Below are positions 43,223-53,166 of a stretch of 64,000 bases of DNA, in pieces. The notes under the pieces are model-generated. The model was given only the letters and a program-made list of their open reading frames with translations, ran no database searches and was not told the DNA's origin. The DNA is from Cercospora beticola (taxonomy: Eukaryota; Ascomycota; Dothideomycetes; Mycosphaerellales; Mycosphaerellaceae). Within the stretch, counting starts at the first letter, position 1; every line of letters begins with the position of its first letter. Location of the stretch: NCBI RefSeq assembly GCF_033473495.1, contig NC_088939.1, forward strand, positions 2,604,001-2,668,000. Direction: 5' to 3'. Position numbers and translations under genes: made by a program.

Positions 43223-43498
43223 CTATAGCTCTTTCTTCCGTCTTTTACTACGTGCTTGGTCTTGCTCGCCAGGAGCTGCGGTATCGTAATTCTGCGTGGA
43301 TTCTGAGATGGTGATATGCTTCAGGAAGCTGGTGCAGTCTGTCTGGTAGTAGGAACAGAGAGGAGATGTGAGAAAGAAAGGATCTCGACAGTAACGACCT
43401 ACTCTTGAGCAGCCGCAGCACACCTTGGCCGCAGGCTCGCGGCCTGGGTGTTGCTGCAGTGCTACAGCTGCCTTGGAGCTCCCATTGGACGTCTCCAC
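43223..43498 (-). CDS. Small Cys-containing hypothetical protein
   Basis: Exons 43498-43403 and 43342-43223 with a 60-nt in-phase intron (GTAGGT, pyrimidine-rich, TACCAG) give 71 residues; if retained, 91. The spliced centre reads KVCCGCSRTDCTSFLKHI, with four clustered cysteines, and the tail is ARSKRRKKEL. I do not recognise it. The gene lies 45 bp from the AIM24 start, in the same orientation. Small cysteine-rich intermembrane-space or zinc proteins are possible. Confidence 0.45.
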   Translation of the reverse strand: METSNGSSKAAVALQQHPGREPAAKVCCGCSRVGRYCRDPFFLTSPLCSYYQTDCTSFLKHITISESTQNYDTAAPGEQDQARSKRRKKEL

Positions 43499-44389
43499 TC
43501 ATGCAGGGCGCTTAGAGGAGTCCGCTGACGCCAAAATCATGGAAGCGGCGCTTACAGCAGCACACTTCAGTCTGCTGCCGCCGCTGTCCTGCTCGAGCGC
43601 GAGAGTCGTTTGGCAGCTCCTGTCCAGATGGATAGCGCCAGCAGAAGATGTGTCGAGTAGCAAGTCCCATCATGAGTTCCCCGCAGACACGGGAAAGCCA
43701 AGCATCGCTACCGCTGCTGCCATTCAACCACGCCATCTGCATCCTCATCGGGTATGATGCAGCATTCCTGGTGAGCATGGTCGTCGTGGACAGTGCGTGT
43801 GGCAGAGGACATGCTGCATGCTGCAATGTTCGTGTCGGTTGCAGCATGGCTCGCCGAAACATTTCATAGCCTTAGGACGAGATCTCCCGCTACTGCCATT
43901 GACCATTGACGATGACGGCGCGCATACCGACGCACTTGTCGTCTGCACAGCCTGGCTTGCTGGTCGGAGTCATATGCTGACTTTCACCAGCAACCAATCA
44001 CGGCGCAGAATTAGTTAGCGGCGTAGGATTGGCGGCGCACCATTTGGGACACCGCACTTCGACTTCTGCGGAGGCTGAGGCACGCGGCCGCCAGCGCTCC
44101 GTAGCATGCCTGCCTGCTTCTTCAATGCCGCTTTCCTCGTCCTGAGGTTTAGATTTCTCTACACACTCCCCAGGTGAGAGGAATATCCCCCGTCCAAGTC
44201 TCCCACGACACCACGACGACGTCGAGGCGGCCTGAACAGCTGAACTCCGTCTCGCGAGTCGCCCAGCCCGTCGGCACCACTCCATACCACCCACTGCCGC
44301 CGCGACAACCACTTCACCACCGCGACCACCCGAAAATAATCAAAATTCAATCCCATATCCATCAAGTTGTAGCACCGAATCCCTTCCTC
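43499..44389. other. Upstream region of the membrane-anchored regulator
   Basis: 891 bp. The regulator frame is open from 44174 with a low-complexity basic leader, but the likely start is at 44390. Many short overlapping frames on both strands look random; no gene supported. Confidence 0.4.
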
Positions 44390-46999
44390 ATGGCGCTGCC
44401 AACCGACACCCCATTCGACGTCACCCCAACCTATGTCGTCTACCGCGACCTGCAGCCAGGAGAGCCTTTCGACCCCACCTCGGCTTTGCTCTTCTTCCCT
44501 CCAAAGGGCTCTGACGAGCTGTTCGATGCTCTGCGAATCGCCTTCCCTCATCTCAAGACCCATTCTGAGCGCATGCGGGATGCCATCATTCAGTTCCTGC
44601 TCGAGGAGCGCCAAGACGAGCAGCTCCAGGCTTCCCCAGCAATGACCATGGACAATGCCCCAACTTGGCCTTCCATGTCGTCTTCTGGCTCTGCGTCGGT
44701 ATTCAGCAGCCCAGACCTCCTTGACCTTCCCACGCCAACATCCTTTGCGAACTCTCCTCAGGCACAGACTCCACAGCTTGCGCGCCAAGCTTCTGCGGCC
44801 ACTTCCAGCAAGACCACTCCACCATCACTCGAGCAGATGACCGGTGTCTTCAGCTTGTCCGCTGAAGCACAGCCAAAGCAGAGAGTGCGCCGGAAAATGA
44901 CCGACGCCGAGAAGGCAGAGTACCGCAAACGCCGAATCGTCAAGGCCTGCGACAAGTGCGCCAAGAGGAAGCGCAAGTGCCCTCACAACCAGTCACAGAT
45001 GGAGGAGATCTCAACTGCGAAGTCCGTCGCAAAGATTGCGAAGCCAGTATCGCACAAATCGAGCAAGCCTGCTCAGCAGACCAGCGATAAGCTCAACATG
45101 GCCGCTGCGAATCAATTTGCGGCCGCTGAGGGCTTCGATTTCACCACTGATCTGGACATGAGCTCTTTCCAGACATTCGACGACTTCCCAATGTTCGACG
45201 ATTCCTTTACTCCAGAATTCACTGTCGACAATCTGCTACATTTCGAGCAGCCTGGACCACACTTCCAGCCACATGACTATTTCTCGCCCATCCTGGCACA
45301 ATCAGAACACCGATCTTCTGGCGGCATAGAACATTCTAGCTCCACTCACTTCCAGCCCCAGAGCCCGCCGCAGCAGGTTCCTGGTGGCACGGGAGAATTT
45401 GGACAGTTCTTTGCAGAATTGAGTCCTCCGCAGGATAGTAGGCACAGGTCTTCACAACCTGGATCACAACAACAACCACGCCGCTTGAGCATGCGGGTCT
45501 CTCACGGGGCTGAAGCTCAAAAGACCATCTTGCTTGAAATAGGTCAACATCACAATGGTATACCACAGCAAGATGGAGAACGAGACGCCAATCACAACAA
45601 CGGAGGATTTGGCACAATGCGCGAAAGTGTACGCTCTGGCCAGCAGAACACGCAGCCAACGCACACTTCACATGTCCACAAAGCCGCTGGTCGTGAACTA
45701 TACCGCTTGGCAGAAGCGAATGGAGCACTCGAGGCACCACGCTTGAAACCACCGACGCTGGCGCAAACCACATTGAGGCTGATAGGCACGACGAGAGCCC
45801 TTCGAGCGTTCGCGAATCTGACTGGCTTGCAAGGCGGTCAGCAGTCACAACGCCCAGCAGTCTCCATGCAACATGCGGCTATTGTGCTGAGAAATACCAG
45901 TGAGCACCAGCTTGGTGTAGGCGCTGGCAGTCCGGAGCACTACGCTGCATCCAGTCTGCAGACCAACCGGCACGCGATTGTGACGAATCGCGAAGGACTA
46001 CAGCGACGCCCACCCTCTCGCGCTGTTGCCCCAGAGCTCAGATTACAGACATCTACCTCCGTGTCTCAATCGGGTGGAATCCGCATCGGATCCGCAGCTC
46101 TACCCCAAGGAAGGCCCCATGCGTCGTCCGTCGCGCAAAATCACGAGACGATATCGCTCTTCTCGTCGGATCAAAAGTCGAAAGAAAGGGAACGTCACCT
46201 GCCCGCGATTTCGCAAACAAATGGCGAAGCCAACACAAGCAACAAGCCTGTACTACAACTACAAGGCAGAACGCAACCAACACTTGGCCAAGGAATCGCG
46301 AATCTCGGCAGCATATCAACAGAGCTGTACATGCTTCGCCGTCGTCCTCGCAAATCTGGAACAAACCAGAACCACCGCCATACTTCCACCGCCGTCAACA
46401 ACGAGAATGCGCCTCTCGCAGCTCACGCCGACGGCGGTGCGTACCCAAGGCTTCAACCCAGAGACTCTCACGCTGCTGCAAACAACTCCGGCCGAACACC
46501 TTCCATCGCCGCCACTCCCGCCTACATCGTCGGTACGTCGTCTACCACTTCGACCGAACTTGCAAGAGCGAGTGACCACATGCGCTACCGTGATCACCAC
46601 GGTAGAACGGACCTATATGGCAGAGCAGCAGAGACCAAGATCCCGCAGGGAGACCGACTGCGCGATTACTTCAAAGTCAAGGATCATCTTGGCCGCAACT
46701 TCACTGCCACGGCGATCATGCTGCTTGTGGGACTTTGTCTCGCCAGTGCTTTGCTTTCTGCTGGAGCTTTCTTCTCACCTGCTCTCGCTTGCTTCGCCGC
46801 CTACTCGTTCTACCTCTCGTCTGAGATGGCAGAAAAGAGAACGCGGTTGCCAAGTATTGTGCGCAGAGTGATGGAACCTCGCTCTCACGAAGGCAAAGAG
46901 GTCGACAACCAGGTCTCTTTGACGCAGAACCAAATTTTGGCAAAGTGGCTGTTGTATCCTTTGGCTCATGCACCGTTGCGATTGGCTACTCTGGTCTAA
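44390..46999 (+). CDS. Putative membrane-anchored transcription regulator
   Basis: Intronless, 869 residues from ATG 44390, after which a compact conserved-looking domain begins: FDVTPTYVVYRDLQPGEPFDP and a helix with SERMRDAIIQFLLEERQ. A basic region EKAEYRKRRIVKACDKCAKRKRKCPHN follows at about 172-201. Its C-x2-C-x6-C-x-H spacing (Cys187 to His199) resembles half of a Zn2Cys6 cluster plus a His. The next ~100 residues are acidic and aromatic (MSSFQTFDDFPMFDDSF), like an activation domain. A long Gln/Ser/Asn-rich region leads to two adjacent hydrophobic segments at about residues 776-815, then a basic tail. DNA-binding plus activation plus C-terminal hairpin anchor suggests a dormant membrane-tethered factor released by proteolysis; this is inference. 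Family not recognised. Confidence 0.75.
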   Translation: MALPTDTPFDVTPTYVVYRDLQPGEPFDPTSALLFFPPKGSDELFDALRIAFPHLKTHSERMRDAIIQFLLEERQDEQLQASPAMTMDNAPTWPSMSSSGSASVFSSPDLLDLPTPTSFANSPQAQTPQLARQASAATSSKTTPPSLEQMTGVFSLSAEAQPKQRVRRKMTDAEKAEYRKRRIVKACDKCAKRKRKCPHNQSQMEEISTAKSVAKIAKPVSHKSSKPAQQTSDKLNMAAANQFAAAEGFDFTTDLDMSSFQTFDDFPMFDDSFTPEFTVDNLLHFEQPGPHFQPHDYFSPILAQSEHRSSGGIEHSSSTHFQPQSPPQQVPGGTGEFGQFFAELSPPQDSRHRSSQPGSQQQPRRLSMRVSHGAEAQKTILLEIGQHHNGIPQQDGERDANHNNGGFGTMRESVRSGQQNTQPTHTSHVHKAAGRELYRLAEANGALEAPRLKPPTLAQTTLRLIGTTRALRAFANLTGLQGGQQSQRPAVSMQHAAIVLRNTSEHQLGVGAGSPEHYAASSLQTNRHAIVTNREGLQRRPPSRAVAPELRLQTSTSVSQSGGIRIGSAALPQGRPHASSVAQNHETISLFSSDQKSKERERHLPAISQTNGEANTSNKPVLQLQGRTQPTLGQGIANLGSISTELYMLRRRPRKSGTNQNHRHTSTAVNNENAPLAAHADGGAYPRLQPRDSHAAANNSGRTPSIAATPAYIVGTSSTTSTELARASDHMRYRDHHGRTDLYGRAAETKIPQGDRLRDYFKVKDHLGRNFTATAIMLLVGLCLASALLSAGAFFSPALACFAAYSFYLSSEMAEKRTRLPSIVRRVMEPRSHEGKEVDNQVSLTQNQILAKWLLYPLAHAPLRLATLV

Positions 47000-47735
47000 A
47001 AGGGAAGGAATAGAAGAGAAAGAAGGATTTTCTGGCGTTTGTTAAAAGTGTTTGTGCGATTATGTTGCGTTTCAGCGGCTGGACCTCGCCTTGGATCATG
47101 AAGATCCAACAGGCTTGAGTGATCCCTTCGTCTTTTCATAGCAGTCTCCTATATTTAGTCGGTTGTTCTCGATCCAACCTTTGAACTTTACATAGATTAC
47201 AACCCCAGCACCGAGAACAACGGGCTGCTACAAAAACAAACACGACTTCACGTTCCCTCTCATTTTGATCCTTGGCATTGACGCTGAAGTCGCGTGTGCC
47301 TACTTCCCGCTGTAAAACTGTGTTCCACTGCAGGGCCGTTTGCATGATAACTCCACTCCGATGCATTTTCGCTTCGACGTCCTGGTGATGCGAGCCAAGC
47401 ATGGAGCGCAGCGGAAGAAAGTCTTGGAGTTGATGACAAGATTGACAAGAGATATAAGATCATAAGCAGTAAACAAGGGTCATATCGTGGCGAAGCACAC
47501 AAGAGATTCTTGAACATCTTATGATGCTTCTTCTGTACATTGCGTACTGCGTCTGAAGACCCTGATTACGCTGACTATTGTGATATCAAATCTTCGAACG
47601 AAAGATGTGTAATGGAAGAGACAGGACAGTATGCTCGTGCCTTTTGAGGAGAACTTTTGTTCATACATGAAACTGCGCTGACTGGTGTACAATCTATTCT
47701 ATCACTCTTTCATCACAAGGCTTCAATCAAGCCCT
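47000..47735. other. Convergent intergenic region
   Basis: 736 bp between 3' ends of the regulator (plus) and the phosphate symporter (minus). Short frames only; nothing recognised. Confidence 0.45.
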
Positions 47736-49998
47736 TCAGTTGACCTTGTTGTATCCCGGAGTATTCAGCAGAATTCCCATAGTGAGACCACCGATCAGAC
47801 CAGCTATGAAACGTAGTCAGTAAATGCACTAATTCCTCCTCTCGGAGTTCAAATCAGCGGAGTGTGGGAGAACTTACCAATCGGAATAGTCATAACCCAA
47901 GAAAAGAACAAAAGTCCCACACGCTGCCAATTCACAGCCTTGAAAGTTCCATTACACAACCCGACACCAACAGTAGCACCTGTGATGCACATCGATGTCG
48001 AAACGGGGAGTTTGTATTGCGAGAAAATGAGAATGGTGATTGCTGCGCCCATTTCCATGGATGAGCCTCGGGAGGGGGAGTGGTAGGTGATCCTGCGAAA
48101 ACAACATTGTTAGCAACCTCTTCTTCTTTTTCTTCTTCACCACATTTCTGCGTGGGAGGAGAGACTTACTTGTTACCCATCACACGCATAATATTGTAAC
48201 CGTAGGTAATGAAACCAATACAAATCGTCAAAGCAATCACAGCGATTTGCCACAATGGCACATCAGCCTTCGCGCCGACCGTCTCACCAGTATTCCAGGC
48301 GGAGTACATAGCGGCCCAGACACCGACAGCGTTTCCCACATCATTCGCTCCGTGCGCAAAAGATGCAGTGCAAGCTGTAATAATTTGGACGAACGAGTAG
48401 AGGTATTCGACTTCGTTGGTGTATTTGGGGGCGTGGTTGTAGACGCGGTCCATGCGTTTTCCTTCGGGGGTTCCGAGGATTCCGAGTTGGGCGGCGTGGA
48501 TGTCGTAGTAGAGACCGTAGGTGAAGGCGACGACGACCATGGCGGGGAGGCGGTTGGCGAGGGCTTTCATGTTGTGGAGTTCGTAGATGGAGCCGGCGCC
48601 GGGGGGGTTGTTGTGGAGGCGGCGCTGGTAGAAAGTCAGTTTCGGTTCTTCATGGTATGGGAGAGGATTTGACTTACCATTGCCCAGCCCAGAGGTCCCT
48701 TCTTCGTTCGGAGAGTGGCGTGGTGCTTCCTTCGTGCTTCGATGAGTTGCTGCTTGTAGATTTCCTGTGCTTGCTGAGGTGTTGGCTCCAAAGCCTCAAG
48801 AGCAACACCCTTCGCGGCGGCTTGTCGTTGGTGAGGCTCGATGCTATCGGTAGACGCTCCGCTGGTGGTGACACCGTTCTTCTCAACCAATGTCTCGGCA
48901 GTGAAGTTGTCTTCGTTGTCGCTCTCGCTCTTCTTTTGCTGACTTGGTGGGGCAACCTCGCCATCGTGTTGGAGGACCGCGTAGTTTGGCACCTTGGCCT
49001 CTACTGCATCGGGAGGAGCCTCACGCCAGAAGAGAGCTGGTCCCTTGAAGATGTCGATGAGGCGGAGAGTGTAGTCCTTCTTCACGACCTTGCAGTGGGT
49101 GTATGGTACGAAAAACAGAGCGGAGAGGAGGCACAGAGCGAAACCAGCACCGAGAGTGACACCGGCAATCCAGCTATGACGAGGTTAGCAAGACTGATAA
49201 TTGGCGATTGAGCGCGTTTGATGACTTACTAGGCAGGCTTGTCTGTAAGACCAAGACGAGGAGATCCCTTGTAGACGATAGAGAGCGTGCAAACGGTACC
49301 TGCGATCAAGAAGAAGAACGGCGAGGACCAGACAGCCCATGGAACTGGGTTCGTGCGCACGTGCACCAGGTACTTGATCAAGCTGAAAATGATAGCGCCA
49401 AAGATTCCAGAGGCGACTGGTGCCATGACCAGACCAGCGAAAATGGCGCCCAGTCCAGAGCCACCGCTCCATCCCCACTGTGCAGGGTGTCAGTGGAGTC
49501 CTTCCATTATCTCGAGGTCAGGCTACATACCTGAACATCGCTGGCTCCGACAGCTGCGACACCAACACCAGCGATCGAAGACACGAGCGAGTAAGTGGAA
49601 GAAACGTGAGCCGAGTGTCGGGTACACCACATAACCCATGTAGCAGCACCAGCGGCCGCACAAGCAAATGCAAGCAATTGCACTCCAGCATTTCCTTGGA
49701 AAGCCTCGATGGGAATGATACCGTTCTTGATCGTGGAAGCAGTTCGGGCACCGACAGCTAAGGCACCGGTCATTTCGAATATCAGACACAGAATCATGGC
49801 CTGCTGGTATGTGACGGAGCGGGACGAGACACTCGTAGCCCAGGCGTTGGCGACATCGTTGGCACCATTGTTGTATGCCTCAAGCAACGCAAAGAACGTG
49901 CCAATGGCAAAGATGTAGGTGTACTCCTGTACACGGTGTCAGATCACTAAACCCCCTCCTGGACGCCAATCGTGTCGGGAACGTACGTGCAACACCAT
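47736..49998 (-). CDS. PHO89: Sodium/phosphate symporter, PHO89 / PHO-4 type
   Basis: Seven exons: 49998-49987, 49926-49531, 49477-49230, 49173-48678, 48624-48170, 48092-47878 and 47803-47736. Introns are 53-77 nt and the product is 629 residues. The first exon is only 12 nt (Met-Val-Leu-His). The two PiT signature repeats are GANDVANAWATSVSSRSV near the N-terminus and GANDVGNAVGVW in the second half, the inverted-repeat fold of the PiT family. About ten to twelve membrane helices flank a large charged cytosolic loop (SQQKKSESDNEDN onward). The family imports phosphate with Na+ at the plasma membrane and is induced by phosphate starvation in yeast and Neurospora. No PHO-box was sought exhaustively in the promoter. 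Confidence 0.94.
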
Positions 49999-52900
49999 CT
50001 TGACGACCAAATATCCTGTGATCTGCAGTTCCGGGTTGACAAGTGAACTGGTCGTGAAGAACAGAGTAGATCAGTGCGGCGGCTGCTGGTCAGTTATATG
50101 AGAGGTGGCCACCGGCACGAATGCGCGGAGCCAAGAGCGACAAGAGTGATCATGCTTCAGGCGTGGGCATCCCGGGGCAGCAGACCGAAGCTACTGGCCC
50201 ATGCCCCCGTCGCTAGAACATCTTGGCGCTCCTCGTAATAGATTTGGTTCGCAGGGCCAGCTAATCCTGGTATGCTAGCATGTCTCGCATGTATGGAGCA
50301 CGGGCTCAGGTTGTCTGGTTGAGAGATCCCACGTGTAGGCAATGTGCTCCTCCATAAGCCTGATTCTTCACACTAACATCGGAGAAGGCGAATCTTTCGG
50401 AACATACGACCGTGCCTTCGGCGTGTTGTCCTATATTCCCACAGAATGCGTAAAGCATGGGGCTAGTCGTGATTTCTTGGCGCTGCTGTGCTGGTAGCCA
50501 AGCTGCAAGAATCTTCATGCTGAGAGATATTTTTCGGAGCTTGTCGCTCGAAAGCGTCAATGCTGGGTCTTGATGAGCTTCGATGCTTCTTCGCCACGAG
50601 GAGGCGAAGTACCCTTCCTTCACAAACGGGCCAAACGCCAGAAGAAGAAGTCCGACGAGCGTGGTGCCAAGAATCTCAAGCTTCAGCAGATCTGAAGAGC
50701 GAGCGTCGTCCAGTAATCGAGTACACGTGCTCTTGGCATTTAAGCTCATAGTCCCACATTTAGAGCCATAGTGTCTCCAACCCTGGTAACTTCGTTGACC
50801 ATAGGCAACATGACAATATTTTTCTGTTGCCGCTCGCTACGTTCATCCGCCGAAGGTTGGGGCTCGATGATGATAGACGCGGACTTGCACGGCACATGCA
50901 CGCATTCATTTCATCACCGCTAGCCATGCGTCGAACCATGTATCGAACACTGCAGCAGAACAAGTCGCCGGTTCTACCAGATCCTGTAGGCACCACTATT
51001 TTATGCTTGGGAGTGCTGCTTGGCTGATGACATGCTGCGCTCAACGGTTCCTCATTCTTTCCTTGCTGCATTCATCTGGTTCATTGATCATGCAAATTTG
51101 AACATCGCCGGTGTAGCGGATTTGTTGTCACGAAATCGCGCCAGCCTGAGAGAAATGCAATTGATAGCGAGCGCAGTAAGATGAGTGTCAGCAGCACGAA
51201 AGCACCGAGTGCGCTGCGACCCCGGCAGGCATGGGTCAGATCCAAAACCCGGCGGAAGCCGCATTGCACATGCAAGACTGTTCTGCGGGAGAACGCACGT
51301 AGAACAACAGGGCCGAAGTCAGCCAGCGTTCGGTGGCAAATCTGCGTTCAGCCAGTCCTAATCGACATCAGGATCCAATTCATGCGTCCAGCCACAGTCT
51401 CCGAATGACCCTGGAGCGGCCGCACCATCACACTGGAGGCTGTCGCCACTGCCGGGTATGAAAGGTCCGCTGTATGTGAAGGATGTACCCCAGCTCACGT
51501 CCTGCCGCCAGTGAGTTGAGGCAACATTGGGGCACGCGGCACCCATGTCAGTGTCCATCGTCCGAGGCTGCATGGCAGGCTGGGTTTCAGCCCTGTGTGC
51601 TGCTGGCATGGACCCCTGCTCCCTGTCCTGGCCACCCGTGCGTTGTGCCTCCGAGGGTCACTCATCAGGTGGTATTCGATGAGTGATGGTTACAGCGACG
51701 AAGTATGGCAACACAATGTAGTGCGGGTCGGTGTCCATTCACTGCGCGCTCAGGATCAGCGTATCCAGCGCCCGACGACGCTTTGCCTCAAGCGTTCGGC
51801 AGCCTTGGTTTGCGCTGCACACCTGATAATCTCTCTTGGACGAATAATGATATCAAAGTCCTTTCCCCGGCCGTAACGTTGACTTTCCCGGCGATGTGTT
51901 TAGCCATTAAGCCCCTCAACAGTCAGACTGAGAAGAACAACCGCGGCGGCAGTGAAAGCGACCAGGTTCAGCACCCCTCCATTGGCTACGCTATAAGAAT
52001 CGGCGTCAAAGATCCCAAGCCATGCCTCTAGCAGGGCTCGAGGCTCGACGACGCAACATTGGTGGCTCAATGCAAACCACGCCTCTTTCTCCCAGCGAAG
52101 ATAAATGGAAAATGCCCGGAAACGCGAAGCGAGTGCACACGCACCACTCGACAGAGAAGGATGTTATTGTCTGAGGTATTAGTGCACGCGCGTATCTGGA
52201 GTCAAATCTGCTATAGTAAGGTCGTAAAAGTTGCCAGGCGTCGTATGAGGTCGATCAATCTTTGCAGAACAGGCATCACTATCGACGTCAGCTATCAATT
52301 CCGACCAAGGAAGGGTAGTAAGGCTCGGACGAAGCATACTCATCTGTGCGCGTGGAACAACTGCCAGAATATCGCGTCAGGTCTCTTGTACCGCTCGGCC
52401 CAACGCAGCGTGCAGCCGCTCAGCTACAATGACTTTCTCGCGCTGCAGTACGCTGCCCACGTGGGATCAGGCAATACATGGTACGCTCCGAGATTCGCTT
52501 GCTTTTGATTGGATCCCCTGGGAAGTTCTTTTGCGCTTCCCGAGCGCAGATGTGGTATATTGGGAGCATGGTTGCATGGCTCTCGTTTCCACTCTTCTTC
52601 ATGTTCGGCCGCATCTGCTGAACGTACAAGCCCTGCACACGAATCGAGAGGGCTTCCAGGTTGGCGGAAGTACTTGGAGGTCTACATTGTCCTCGACAGG
52701 TACCGTGCTGCTGCGCTGCTCTTGATTCGCTTGGCATCATGGCCATGCACGAAATATTGCTTGTGCTTTCGAGAATGAAACGAATCTGCGCGGTGAAGCG
52801 TGGTCGAAACAGCGTTGGTCCGGACGTCATCACGAGGCTTGGCACGGACATCCTCTGCTGGTTTGCCATCGGTTGTTTTTCATCATGCCAAATTCGGGGA

Positions 52901-53166
52901 AGTCCTTCTCGTGGCCGGACAGCGTCACTCGGACTTTCTGTTCTTGCAGGCTTCCCTACCGTGCCTGGGTCTACAGGCTGCAGATCCTGGTCCTCACTTC
53001 TCCAGGATTCTCAGAAGGCAGGCCCTACCTACGTAATGACAAGAATGCCTGCCGCGACGAATGCCACAATTAGAGCTCCATTCCCAATGATTCAAGAATG
53101 TGGCGGTCGCAATGAAGCTGAGTAGGTGCTGCCATGCGCACGACCAGCTCCAAATTTGAACGATGG
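49999..53166. other. Gene-poor 3.2-kb region
   Basis: No gene could be supported. It includes the symporter promoter at the left. Two minus-strand stretches look faintly protein-like: 50306-50749, with a single hydrophobic helix, and 51358-51609, with three cysteines and a SWGTSFTYSGPF segment. No transposase, reverse transcriptase, terminal repeats or simple AT-rich decay was seen. It may hold degenerate gene remnants. Confidence 0.45.

Noticed and set aside
49999..53166. RIP-degraded transposon
   Set aside because: No AT-rich decay, terminal repeats, or polymerase/integrase-like frames; base composition is close to that of neighbours.
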